The position numbers were made by a program, and so were the translations under genes. Of a stretch of 64,000 nucleotides of DNA, positions 44,948 through 52,809 are shown in pieces. The stretch spans positions 1 to 64,000 of the forward strand of contig CP065018.1 in NCBI GenBank assembly GCA_016700415.1. The letters run 5' to 3'. Each line of letters begins with the position of its first letter. Positions within the stretch are counted from its first letter, which is position 1. This DNA is from Flavobacteriales bacterium (GTDB lineage: Bacteria > Bacteroidota > Bacteroidia > Flavobacteriales_F > PHOS-HE28). The notes beneath the pieces are model-generated. The model saw nothing but the letters and a program-made list of their open reading frames with translations, did no database searches and was not told the DNA's origin.

Positions 44948-46606
44948 TTATTCCCGCACCACACGGACCCGTGCCGATGATCCGGGCCCATCCAGCACGA
45001 TGGTGTACAGCCCCGCCGGGAATGATCCCATGGCGATGCTGCCCTCTGTATTTCCGCTTCCCGGAGCACGTTGAAGGACACGCCCCGTGAGATCCATGAT
45101 GGTAGTGGACCGCACGGCGAACGGTGCCTCGTAGGTTACGGTGGAGGATGTGGGGTTCGGGAACATGCGCACGTGTGCGGAAGCCGTTGCCTCTGTGATC
45201 CCCATGTTCGGGTCCGTCACGATGAACTGCAGCATCATCATGTTGTCCTCGTGCATCAGGTTGTGGCAGTGGTACATGTAGGGGTAGCCATTGCTCAGGT
45301 GCTCGAAGCGCATGATCGTGCGCACCGTTTCGAACCTGTCCACCAGCACCACGTCCTTCGCTCCGGCCTCTTCGGGTGCCACCGCAACACCATTCCGGTC
45401 CAGCACGAAAAACGAGACGCCGTGGACGTGCATGGGATGCGCCATGTTGGAGTTGTTGACGTAGGTCCAGATCTCCGTGGCGTCCAGTTGCACCGTGTCG
45501 TTCACCACGTTGATGTTGAAGACCTGGCCGTTGATCAGGAACATGCCCATGCCCACCATGCCGTTTCCGGTGATCGTTTTCACGCGGGTGCGCACGGCTT
45601 GTGCCTCGGGTATAGGCGTTGCACTGCCCAGCACGGCGGGGATGCTCGTGACCGGGTTTGTGGTGGGCGCCTGCACGCGGATGCGAAGCAAGGGGAAGTC
45701 GATGCCGTTGAGCGCACTGGTCTCCCAGAGGATATTGGCGCTGCCGGGCACGGTGACGGGAAGCTCGCTGCCGAAGCTCATCAGCAACAGGCTGTCGCCC
45801 TCCATTCCGGTAAGGTCCAGAAGTACTTCGGCGCGTTCACCGTTGCTGAGGTCCAGGCGTTGTAGCGGTACCGGAGCGTTCAACAGCCCACCGTCACCGG
45901 CGATCATGGTGAACATGCTACTGTCCTGCAGCCCGACACGATAAACACGCGAGTTGGATCCGTTCAACAGCCGCAGCCGCACCATTTGTGCGGGCAGGTC
46001 GAGGTAAGGGTGCGGCGTTCCGTTCACCAGCACTGAATCACCGTAAGGTCCAACGACGAATTCGCCGCTGGCCAAGAAACGACGGTCCTGCAACACCACG
46101 GGAATGTCGTCAACGCCGTAGGTGCGGGGCAGGTCCAGCGCGGATTCCTCATCGTCCTGCACGATGATCAAACCGGCGATCCCGCGCGTGGCCTGCGTTC
46201 CGGTGAGCATGTGCGGGTGCGGATGGTACCAGTACGTTCCCGCCGGGTTTACCACGTCGTACTTCACGTCCCAGTCCATGCCGGGGTCGATGGTGCGTTG
46301 CGGACCACCGTCCATGTCGCCGCTCACGTGCATACCGTGCCAGTGCATGGTGGTGACCTGCGTGAGCCCGTTGTGGACGCGCAGCCTTGCCGTATCCCCT
46401 CGATGGAAGATCAATGTAGGGCCGAGATAGTCGCCGTTCACGCCCAGTGTGGTGGTATTCATGCCGGGATAGAACTGGTGCGTGTGCTGGCCCACGTTCA
46501 GGTGGAAAGTGTCCTCGTCCAGCGCTGGCGGAATGGCCAACGGCTGCTGGGCGAAGGCACTGGAAATGGAAAGCACGGCAACGGATGTGAGGAAAAGTGG
46601 ACGCAT
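44948..46606 (-). CDS. Secreted multicopper oxidase with T9SS signal
   Basis: From the ATG at 46606 the 552-residue protein has a signal peptide (LTSVAVLSISSAFAQ) and all four copper motifs of CueO/bilirubin-oxidase-like enzymes. These are MHWHGMHVSGDMDGGP, TYWYHPHPHMLTG, MAHPMHVHGVSFF and MYHCHNLMHEDNMMM, whose final methionine should be the type 1 axial ligand. The C-terminus FPNPTSSTVTYEAPFA to GLYTIVLDGPGSSARVRVV is a type A T9SS sorting domain. It should oxidise Cu(I) or phenolic substrates at the cell surface using oxygen. It is longer and differently arranged than copper nitrite reductase NirK. Confidence 0.86.
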   Translation of the reverse strand: MRPLFLTSVAVLSISSAFAQQPLAIPPALDEDTFHLNVGQHTHQFYPGMNTTTLGVNGDYLGPTLIFHRGDTARLRVHNGLTQVTTMHWHGMHVSGDMDGGPQRTIDPGMDWDVKYDVVNPAGTYWYHPHPHMLTGTQATRGIAGLIIVQDDEESALDLPRTYGVDDIPVVLQDRRFLASGEFVVGPYGDSVLVNGTPHPYLDLPAQMVRLRLLNGSNSRVYRVGLQDSSMFTMIAGDGGLLNAPVPLQRLDLSNGERAEVLLDLTGMEGDSLLLMSFGSELPVTVPGSANILWETSALNGIDFPLLRIRVQAPTTNPVTSIPAVLGSATPIPEAQAVRTRVKTITGNGMVGMGMFLINGQVFNINVVNDTVQLDATEIWTYVNNSNMAHPMHVHGVSFFVLDRNGVAVAPEEAGAKDVVLVDRFETVRTIMRFEHLSNGYPYMYHCHNLMHEDNMMMLQFIVTDPNMGITEATASAHVRMFPNPTSSTVTYEAPFAVRSTTIMDLTGRVLQRAPGSGNTEGSIAMGSFPAGLYTIVLDGPGSSARVRVVRE

Positions 46607-46660
46607 GTATGAAGGGTGTTCTAAGGTGGTGCAACAAACGCGGGTGCAATGTACCCATGG

Positions 46661-46672
46661 TGACATTGCTCA
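46661..46672. promoter_or_regulatory. Imperfect Crp/Fnr-type site between the multicopper oxidase and osmC genes
   Basis: TGACATTGCTCA resembles the nar site but has one changed position in the second half. It lies about 60 bases from the multicopper oxidase start and 80 from the OsmC start, so it could serve either direction. Confidence 0.35.
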
Positions 46673-46746
46673 CATCCCGGAAGGTGCGGAGGCAAGACCT
46701 TTGCGCATCGCCGATCGGATGTTCCGGGCGGCATAATTCAAAGACG

Positions 46747-47205
46747 ATGACACACGACGTGGATGCGGTATGGATGGGAAAGATGCAGTTCAATGCACTG
46801 GTGGGCGGCCACACGGTGATCATGGACGGTCCCGAGCGCGCAGGCGGGGAGGACCAAGGGCCGATCCCGAAGCCCTTCATGCTCACCGCGCTGGCGGGCT
46901 GCACCGGCATGGACGTGGTAGCGCTGCTGCGCAGGGCGGAAAAGCCGCTCGATCGTTTCGAGGTCCGCGTTTCCGGGGAGATCACCAAATCACACCCCAT
47001 CCAGTATTCCAGCGTCCACGTGATCTATGAAATGCACGGTGAAGCGGCACATGAGGAAGAAGCCCTTCGCGTGGTGGACCGCTCCCAGAATGAGCTGTGC
47101 GGGGTGAGCGCCATGATCAAGAGGGCCTTGCCCGTCACATGGGAGGTGACCTACAATGGGGTCGAGCGCTTCAACAACAAGGAGGCAGAGGTCGTCGGCG
47201 CGTAG
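46747..47205 (+). CDS. OsmC family protein
   Basis: From the ATG at 46747 the 152-residue protein matches the OsmC/Ohr fold: PKPFMLTALAGCTGMDVVAL with the first catalytic cysteine, FEVRVSGEITKSHPIQYSSV, and QNELCGVSAMIKRALPVTWE with the second. These proteins reduce organic hydroperoxides in the cytoplasm. It stands alone, divergent from the multicopper oxidase. The longer upstream frame lacks family similarity. Confidence 0.82.
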   Translation: MTHDVDAVWMGKMQFNALVGGHTVIMDGPERAGGEDQGPIPKPFMLTALAGCTGMDVVALLRRAEKPLDRFEVRVSGEITKSHPIQYSSVHVIYEMHGEAAHEEEALRVVDRSQNELCGVSAMIKRALPVTWEVTYNGVERFNNKEAEVVGA

Positions 47206-47321
47206 TTCCAGACAATATCTCACACAGGGCCTTCCGTCGTACGGCGGAAGACCCTGAGCGGAAGGAGGTCTTGAGTGTGACTTGCTCCCGTGAACCATTC
47301 AGCCGGACAGCGTTTTGTTTC

Positions 47322-47333
47322 TGACAATGGTCA
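47322..47333. promoter_or_regulatory. Crp/Fnr-type site upstream of the 47374 membrane-protein gene
   Basis: TGACAATGGTCA is a TGAC-N4-GTCA inverted repeat whose centre lies about 46 bases before the ATG at 47374. The half-sites are identical to those at 28551 and 39073. Confidence 0.5.
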
Positions 47334-47373
47334 GCTTCCCGGACCACCTTGTTGGCCACTTTTGGAACGACCC

Positions 47374-47784
47374 ATGAAAAAGCAACTCTCCTCTCCGCGC
47401 GGATCCCTGATCACCGCGGGGGTGATGGGTCTTTTCGGGCTCATCACCTTGGCGGCCAGTAGCTCGTTGTTGTTCAACCTTGGGGGAGCGCAGGAGGCCG
47501 CAGGTCATACCGTTCCGGTGGTGCTGTGGATGAACTTCTTCGTAGCCTTCCTCTACCTGATCGCGGCATACGGATTGATCTCCCGCAAGGGATGGACGCC
47601 GGCCGTACTTGCCATCGCCGTGGTGCTGATGCTGGTCGCCGCGATCGGCTTTTACTTCCATGTAAGTGGTGGCGGCGCGTATGAGCAACGCACGATCGGC
47701 GCGCTGTCATTCCGCATCTTTGTCACCGTGCTGCTCTATGCGGCCGCACGGTACTACATCCGACGTTCAAATCCAAGCAACTGA
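47374..47784 (+). CDS. Small integral membrane protein
   Basis: From the ATG at 47374 the 136-residue protein has about four membrane helices: GLFGLITLAASSSLLFNLGG, NFFVAFLYLIAAYGLISRKG, VLAIAVVLMLVAAIGFYFHV and FRIFVTVLLYAAARYYIRRS. A motif HVSGGGAYEQRTIGALSFR joins the last two. It is a paralogue of the protein encoded at 52378. I recognise no named family. A longer upstream frame starts before the Crp/Fnr-like site and is unlikely. Confidence 0.7.
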   Translation: MKKQLSSPRGSLITAGVMGLFGLITLAASSSLLFNLGGAQEAAGHTVPVVLWMNFFVAFLYLIAAYGLISRKGWTPAVLAIAVVLMLVAAIGFYFHVSGGGAYEQRTIGALSFRIFVTVLLYAAARYYIRRSNPSN

Positions 47785-47804
47785 TCAATACAACTCTTGA
47801 GCCC

Positions 47805-48266
47805 ATGAAGACCACACCGATCATCCCCTTCTTCCTCGCAGCCCTGCTGGCCACGGCCTGCGGCAGTTCCGACACGACCCACGAGGGTCATGACAACGAT
47901 ACCACCGCGGTGGAAAGCCCGGAGCATGATGACCACGCCGGCGACGAGGGCAACGCGGTGCAATTGGACAACGGCAAGACCTGGGAAGCCAACATCGAGA
48001 CCACCGACGGGGTGAATGCCATGTTGGATCTGGTAGAGGCCTATGACCCGGCCAGCGGCAAGGGTGCCATGTTGAAGGAGGAGCTGGAGGCGGAGTTCAA
48101 GGAGATCTTCGCCAAATGCACCATGACCGGCGAGTCGCACGAGCAACTGCACAACTACCTCATCCCGATCCACAAGACGCTGGACAAGCTTAGCCCGGAG
48201 CCATCGGCCGCGGAGCTTTCGCAACTCGGTGACTACTTGAAGACCTATGGGAACTACTTCCACTGA
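47805..48266 (+). CDS. Hypothetical lipoprotein, Asp/His-rich N-terminus
   Basis: The 153-residue protein has a lipoprotein signal (FFLAALLATACGSSD), then a low-complexity stretch rich in His, Asp and Glu (HEGHDNDTTAVESPEHDDHA) that could bind metal. A helical domain follows with LKEELEAEFKEIFAKCTMTG and HEQLHNYLIPIHKTLDKLSP. It follows the membrane-protein gene by 20 bases and is followed by a strong terminator. The function is unknown; envelope metal binding is a guess from composition. Confidence 0.65.
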   Translation: MKTTPIIPFFLAALLATACGSSDTTHEGHDNDTTAVESPEHDDHAGDEGNAVQLDNGKTWEANIETTDGVNAMLDLVEAYDPASGKGAMLKEELEAEFKEIFAKCTMTGESHEQLHNYLIPIHKTLDKLSPEPSAAELSQLGDYLKTYGNYFH

Positions 48267-48307
48267 GGAGTAGCGCGACCCCACCGGGGAATTGATCTCC
48301 GGTACAC

Positions 48308-48348
48308 AAAGACCCCGCCCGACGCGACCGCGTCAGGCGGGGTCTTTT
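48308..48348 (+). terminator. Strong intrinsic terminator
   Basis: AAAGACCCCGCC at 48308-48319 pairs with GGCGGGGTCTTT at 48336-48347, and an inner GACGC/GCGTC stem extends the hairpin; a T-run follows. It closes the 47374-48266 unit, and because the left arm begins with an A-run it can also stop minus-strand transcription. The rest of 48349-48637 holds nothing I can support. Confidence 0.88.
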
Positions 48349-48637
48349 ATGCCATTTCGTAGTACAATTCAGTCCGAAGCCGGGAGCGGCATTCGAGGTG
48401 GCTCCAATGTTGAGCGGGGCCATTCAATTTGGACAGGATCAGCTGATCATTGCTGGAACCAGAATGTTCGGACGGGAGATGGAAAGCGAACATCGAAGCA
48501 GTATAGCAGCCCCAAAAATCGGGTGCAACTGTAATGAGAAATGGTACTGGGTTTTGTTAGATCCGCGTTGGGGTCACGGTGTGAATGGGAAATGAGGACC
48601 AGGCTCGCACGCAGGAGCACCGATACATGGGGGCTCT

Positions 48638-49699
48638 TCACGGGGTGGCCGCACTGACCTTGGCGGTGGCGGGGACCACACCTGTAAGCACTTCGAGGAA
48701 GGCCTTCAGGTCCGTTACCTGCTGATCGCTAAGCTCCTTGCCCAGCTGTACTGTACCCATGATGCGGATAGCCTTGTCCAGTTCCGCCACCCGGCCATCG
48801 TGGAAATAGGGTGCTGTCTTCGTGATATTCCGTAGGCCAGGCACCTTGAATAGGTCCCTGTCGCCCTCAGCACCGGTCACATCCTTCCGACCCTGATCGT
48901 CAGGACTGCTCCCCGTAAGTGGACGGAAATCGGCATGCACGCCGAACTTCTGCAGCATGGTACCGCCCATGGCCGCACCCGTATGGCAAGTGGTGCATCC
49001 CACCTCCATGAAGGTGAGCAGGCCAGCACTCTCACTAGGGGTAAGCGCTGTGGCATCGCCCTTCAGGAAGTCATCGAAACGGGAAGGGGTCAGCAACGTT
49101 CGTTCGAAGGCACCGATGGCCTCGCGGATGTTGGCATATGTAAGTGGGTCCTTATCGGCTGGGAAGGCTGTGCTGAATAAAGGTGAATAGTCCGCTATCC
49201 GCTTCAGCTTCTTCACCAAGGTACCTTCCGATGGGATCCCCATTTCCACGGGGTTCATCACCGGCATACCGGCCTGCTCTTCCACGTCGACAGCACGCCC
49301 GTCCCAGAACTGCATGTTGTGCAGCGCGGCATTGTATACCGTGGGTGAATTGCGCGTACCTAATTGACCGCGCACTCCCGTGGAAGTGGGCGTGCCGTCC
49401 ACGCCATACTTGTCCAGCTGGTGGCAAGAGTTGCAACTGATAGTACCGTCCGAGGAGAGTTGTGGGTCCATGAAGAGCTTAGCACCAAGAGCGACCTTCT
49501 CCGGCGTATCCGGCACGGCCGGATGCACCACCACCTCCGGCAGGGGCTGGAAGTAGTTCAATGCCTGAACCCGCAATGCTTTGTCGATCTCCAGTTGGTC
49601 CGCAGTACTGCCCGCCGCAGGGGGAAGGGTCGGCGTTGTGCTGCCCCCTCCGCAGGAAGCCAGCAGCATTACGAAAAGATAGCCTGTTGAAATGCGCAT
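48638..49699 (-). CDS. Di-heme cytochrome c peroxidase
   Basis: The 353-residue lipoprotein (signal LLASCGGG) has two heme motifs, ISCNSCHQLDKYGVDGTPTS near residue 90 and VGCTTCHTGAAMGGTMLQKF near 238. TRNSPTVYNAALHNMQFWDG, FKVPGLRNITKTAPYFHDGR and RIMGTVQLGKELSDQQVTDL are typical of bacterial CcpA-type peroxidases. It would reduce hydrogen peroxide in the periplasm with electrons from small cytochromes. It is a single gene, divergent from the 49979 operon. Confidence 0.87.
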   Translation of the reverse strand: MRISTGYLFVMLLASCGGGSTTPTLPPAAGSTADQLEIDKALRVQALNYFQPLPEVVVHPAVPDTPEKVALGAKLFMDPQLSSDGTISCNSCHQLDKYGVDGTPTSTGVRGQLGTRNSPTVYNAALHNMQFWDGRAVDVEEQAGMPVMNPVEMGIPSEGTLVKKLKRIADYSPLFSTAFPADKDPLTYANIREAIGAFERTLLTPSRFDDFLKGDATALTPSESAGLLTFMEVGCTTCHTGAAMGGTMLQKFGVHADFRPLTGSSPDDQGRKDVTGAEGDRDLFKVPGLRNITKTAPYFHDGRVAELDKAIRIMGTVQLGKELSDQQVTDLKAFLEVLTGVVPATAKVSAATP

Positions 49700-49910
49700 G
49701 GGTCTGTGGTTGGCATGTAAGGTAGGCCTTTTCCGGGGCCAATGCCCTGATAGGAGTCAGTTCCTTCAACCTCTGCACGGACTCCAGCGCTTTCGGCGAG
49801 GACCCTGCAGGCCGGTCCGGGTGCGCAGGGTCCCGAGGTGGAGGGCCTGCGCAGTTCTGAGGTCTGACCCTGCCTTGAACCCCTTGGCCCATGCCGCATG
49901 TAGCGGTAAG

Positions 49911-49922
49911 TGACAACTATCA
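49911..49922. promoter_or_regulatory. Possible Crp/Fnr-type site upstream of the cytochrome c peroxidase and 49979 genes
   Basis: TGACAACTATCA fits TGAY-N4-RTCA with an asymmetric second half. It is 68 bases before the ATG at 49979 and 212 from the peroxidase start. The overlap with the neighbouring palindrome region makes its assignment tentative. Confidence 0.35.
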
Positions 49923-49934
49923 CCGTTTGCGCAT

Positions 49935-49950
49935 GTTAGTAATCACTAAC
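49935..49950. promoter_or_regulatory. Perfect palindromic operator, probably for the TetR regulator
   Basis: GTTAGT-AATC-ACTAAC is a perfect 6+6 inverted repeat with a 4-base spacer, 29 bases before the ATG at 49979. Palindromes of the TTAGT-N4-ACTAA type are common TetR-family operators. The operon it precedes encodes a TetR protein at 51791, which suggests autoregulation. Confidence 0.62.
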
Positions 49951-49978
49951 TTCGTCCCCGAAAGAAAAGAACAGCATC

Positions 49979-50398
49979 ATGAACGGCAAGAACAACATTG
50001 CGATCGGCTTCCTCATCATGGGCGGATTCATGCTCTATGGCTTCCTATTGATCTACCTGCGCGATTTCGCTCCGGATAAGCAGGCATGGGTGGACACCTA
50101 CTCCACGGGCAAGCACTTTGAATCGCGCTTGGCGCACGTGCATGGCAACCTCTTCGCCGTACTGAACGTGATCATCGGCTATCTGCTTCTGCACTTCCAC
50201 GGAAAATTGAACAATTCCAAAGCGATCTCCTGGTTGGCCATGGCCGGTCTGCTAATGCCCATCGGCATACTGGCCGAGGTCTATTTAGGCGTACCGCCGG
50301 CACTTGTTCTGGTCGGGGCCATCGCCATGACCTCTTCCGTGATCTGGCTTGGCATCTCGTTCTACACCATGAAGCTCACAGCGAAGGAAGCGGCGTAA
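49979..50398 (+). CDS. Small membrane protein, unknown family
   Basis: The 139-residue protein has four hydrophobic segments: IAIGFLIMGGFMLYGFLLIY, LFAVLNVIIGYLLLHFHG, AISWLAMAGLLMPIGILAEV and VLVGAIAMTSSVIWLGISFY. The histidines in LAHVHGNLFAVLN and LLHFHG lie close to helix ends and could bind heme or metal. It is the first gene downstream of the palindromic operator and is co-transcribed with the b-type cytochrome. I do not recognise a named family. Confidence 0.65.
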   Translation: MNGKNNIAIGFLIMGGFMLYGFLLIYLRDFAPDKQAWVDTYSTGKHFESRLAHVHGNLFAVLNVIIGYLLLHFHGKLNNSKAISWLAMAGLLMPIGILAEVYLGVPPALVLVGAIAMTSSVIWLGISFYTMKLTAKEAA

Positions 50399-50413
50399 AA
50401 AGGCCGGCCCACC

Positions 50414-50995
50414 ATGGAAAAGAGAAGCTATCCCGCCATCTACCGGATCGTCCACTGGGCCATCGCGGTTTCATTCATGCTGTTGCTGATCACGATCTTC
50501 CTGCGGTTGACATGGATGAACAAGTACAACGTGGCGGCCATCATCCAGGACCAGCTGGCCGTTACGGGGCAACAGCTCTCCCAAGACCAGGCCATCGCCA
50601 TGGCCAAGAAGATCAGGCAGCCGATGTGGGACTGGCACATCTACACGGGCTATGCGCTCACGGGCTTGTTCGCGCTCCGCTTCATGCTTCCCGCCTTCGG
50701 GCGAATGAAGTTCCAGAACCCGCTGGGCAAAGGCTTGTCCACAACGGCGAAGTTCAGGAAGTGGACCTACCTCATTTTCTACGCCTTTGTGGTCGTCTCA
50801 TTGGTCACCGGGCTGCTGATCGTCTGGGGGCCGAAGGGATGGAAGGAGCCGCTGGAGCAGGTGCATGTGCTGAGCATCTACTACCTACTGGGGTTCATCG
50901 TGGTCCATTTGGCAGGTGTGCTGAAGGCTGAGTTCACGGACCGGAAGGGGATCATTTCAAGCATTGTAAGTGGCCCTGATGATGCCGGACGATAA
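50414..50995 (+). CDS. Cytochrome b561-like membrane protein
   Basis: The 193-residue protein has four helices with heme-ligand histidines in IYRIVHWAIAVSFMLLLITI, MWDWHIYTGYALTGLFALRF and LEQVHVLSIYYLLGFIVVHL, typical of the cytochrome b561 / hydrogenase-type di-heme b family. It would carry electrons from quinol across the membrane. It lies 15 bases after the small membrane protein and just before the AhpD-like gene. Confidence 0.78.
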   Translation: MEKRSYPAIYRIVHWAIAVSFMLLLITIFLRLTWMNKYNVAAIIQDQLAVTGQQLSQDQAIAMAKKIRQPMWDWHIYTGYALTGLFALRFMLPAFGRMKFQNPLGKGLSTTAKFRKWTYLIFYAFVVVSLVTGLLIVWGPKGWKEPLEQVHVLSIYYLLGFIVVHLAGVLKAEFTDRKGIISSIVSGPDDAGR

Positions 50996-51005
50996 AGAAA
51001 CGATC

Positions 51006-51794
51006 ATGGACCAGGAAGGGACAAGTGCCCTGTTATCCGGTACCGTTCCTGTGCAGGAGGGATCCCTGTTGAAGGCTTCCGTCCAACCCATGGATGCGCA
51101 CAATACAAGCGAACAGCGGAAGCCGACACCGGAGGAAGTGATACCCGGGTCGATACGCTTCAGAGCGGAGTACAAGCGCAAGTTCAGTTTCTTGGAGATG
51201 TACCGCTCTTTCGTATGCGTGCCAAGCGCGATCATGTGCATGGTCGGGAACAACAAGAGCAAGTTGGTGGACCCCGATCTCGTGCGGCGGATACAATTGG
51301 CCGTGACCGAGGTGAACGGTTGTGCAGCGTGTTCCTATGAGCATGCCAAGAGGGCCCTGCGCCAAGGGATGAGCGGTGCGGAGATCAGCAGCTTCCTAAG
51401 CGGAGCGGATGGCTTCATCAAGCCCGAGGAAGCAAAGGCCATCGTGTTCGCCCAGCATTTTGCGGACTCACGGGGCTTTCCGAAGGAGTACGCCTATGAA
51501 GCGATCGTGAGGGAATACGGGGAAAAGAAAGCGCGCATCATGCTCGCTGCGGCCCAAGTGATGATCGCCGGGAACATGTACGGCATACCCTACAGTGCCT
51601 TCCAGTCCCGGCTCAAGGGAAAGCCCTTCAAGGACAGTTCCCTGTTCTTTGAGCTGGGGATGTTGATAGGCGGTGTGCTTTGCCTGCCGGTCGCGATCCT
51701 TCATGCGGTCCTACGGGGCTCGTTCGACTTGGAGAACGAACGGCTGGACAGGTCCACTACCGATCAACGGACAACGGGAAACATTGAACAATGA
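51006..51794 (+). CDS. Carboxymuconolactone decarboxylase (AhpD-like) protein
   Basis: The ATG at 51006 gives 262 residues; in-frame ATGs at 50979 and 50982 are alternatives. The core is an AhpD/CMD helical domain with TEVNGCAACSYEHAKRALRQ, whose CxxC motif is the redox centre, and AEISSFLSGADGFIKPEEAK. MLAAAQVMIAGNMYGIPYSA and a C-terminal membrane helix (LGMLIGGVLCLPVAILHAV) follow. AhpD-type proteins act as thiol peroxidases or disulfide reductases. It overlaps the tetR gene by 4 bases. Confidence 0.72.
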   Translation: MDQEGTSALLSGTVPVQEGSLLKASVQPMDAHNTSEQRKPTPEEVIPGSIRFRAEYKRKFSFLEMYRSFVCVPSAIMCMVGNNKSKLVDPDLVRRIQLAVTEVNGCAACSYEHAKRALRQGMSGAEISSFLSGADGFIKPEEAKAIVFAQHFADSRGFPKEYAYEAIVREYGEKKARIMLAAAQVMIAGNMYGIPYSAFQSRLKGKPFKDSSLFFELGMLIGGVLCLPVAILHAVLRGSFDLENERLDRSTTDQRTTGNIEQ

Positions 51795-52381
51795 GAACGG
51801 ACATCACCCCTAGGCAATTGGAGATCATCGCCGCAGCCGGCCAGTTGATCAGTGAGGACGGCTATGCCAAGCTCACCACCAAGCGCCTGGCAGAGCGCAT
51901 GCACTTCAGCGAAGCCGCACTTTATCGGCACTTCGCCAGCAAAGAGGACATCCTGGTGAAGATGCTGGAACTGCTCACCGCATCGGTGCAGGAACGCATG
52001 GAGGCGGTGACCGCACAGGAGGAAAAGCCGGACATGCGTTTGCGCGCCATGTTCGACAGCCACTTCACCTACTTCAAGGCGCACCCGGAATACCTGATGG
52101 CCATTTTCGCCACCAACTTCATGGAGCCATCACCGGTGATCGATACCGCGATCAAGAACTTGATGGAGGTGATGCGACATCATCTGCGAGCGGTCGTAAG
52201 CGCTGGCCAGAAAGCGGGCACCTTCACCCGGGTGATCCCCACCGACATGCTGGTGCAGATCGTGATGGGCACCTTCCGGCTGCACATGTTGCAATGGCGC
52301 ATGACGGGCAAAAACACCGATGTGAAAAAGGTCGGCAACAAGTTGATCAACACCGTACTCACCTTAATAGCTGCAAGATGA
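51791..52381 (+). CDS. TetR family transcriptional regulator
   Basis: The 196-residue protein has the TetR DNA-binding helix-turn-helix, AAGQLISEDGYAKLTTKRLA followed by SEAALYRHFASKEDILVKML, then a helical ligand-binding domain. It overlaps both the AhpD-like gene upstream and the small membrane-protein gene downstream by 4 bases, in the middle of the operon. Likely represses the operon through the palindrome at 49935; the ligand is unknown. Confidence 0.85.
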   Translation: MRTDITPRQLEIIAAAGQLISEDGYAKLTTKRLAERMHFSEAALYRHFASKEDILVKMLELLTASVQERMEAVTAQEEKPDMRLRAMFDSHFTYFKAHPEYLMAIFATNFMEPSPVIDTAIKNLMEVMRHHLRAVVSAGQKAGTFTRVIPTDMLVQIVMGTFRLHMLQWRMTGKNTDVKKVGNKLINTVLTLIAAR

Positions 52382-52809
52382 AGAATACACGAAATACAAA
52401 TCGGGTACGGTGGGCATTGATCGCGGTGCTGCTGCTATTCGGCGGTGTCACGTTGTTCCTGAGCACCTCGGTCCTGTTCGATCTCTTCGGCATGCGGGAG
52501 AAGGAGGGCAACTATGTGCAGATCGTGGTGCTGGCGAATTTCTTCGCGTCGGTCCTCTACATCGTTGCGGCGATCGGCCTTCTCGCGCACCGGCTCTGGG
52601 CGCGCTATCCCCTGTGGATGGCCAGCGTGGTCCTGATCACGGCATCCATGGCCTTTGCCTGGCATGTGTACCAAGGCGGCATCCACGAATCACATACCAT
52701 CAGCGCATTGGTCTTCCGCACAGTGCTCACGCTCGCTTTCTACGCAACGGCTGTCTGGGTCGGCCGTGCGCAACAGCAACAGCATCACACGACCACTGGA
52801 CGATCATGA
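52378..52809 (+). CDS. Small integral membrane protein, paralogue of 47374
   Basis: From the ATG at 52378 the 143-residue protein has four helices: LIAVLLLFGGVTLFLSTSVL, LANFFASVLYIVAAIGLLAH, LWMASVVLITASMAFAWHVY and FRTVLTLAFYATAVWVGRAQ. The HVYQGGIHESHTISALVFR block aligns with HVSGGGAYEQRTIGALSFR of the 47374 protein, as do the first helices. Overlaps with tetR and the TolC-like gene by 4 bases tie it to the efflux operon. Confidence 0.72.
   Translation: MKNTRNTNRVRWALIAVLLLFGGVTLFLSTSVLFDLFGMREKEGNYVQIVVLANFFASVLYIVAAIGLLAHRLWARYPLWMASVVLITASMAFAWHVYQGGIHESHTISALVFRTVLTLAFYATAVWVGRAQQQQHHTTTGRS

Noticed and set aside
44948..46606. Copper nitrite reductase (NirK)
   Set aside because: The protein has the four copper motifs of three-domain multicopper oxidases, including HCHxxxHxxxxM; NirK is a shorter two-domain protein.
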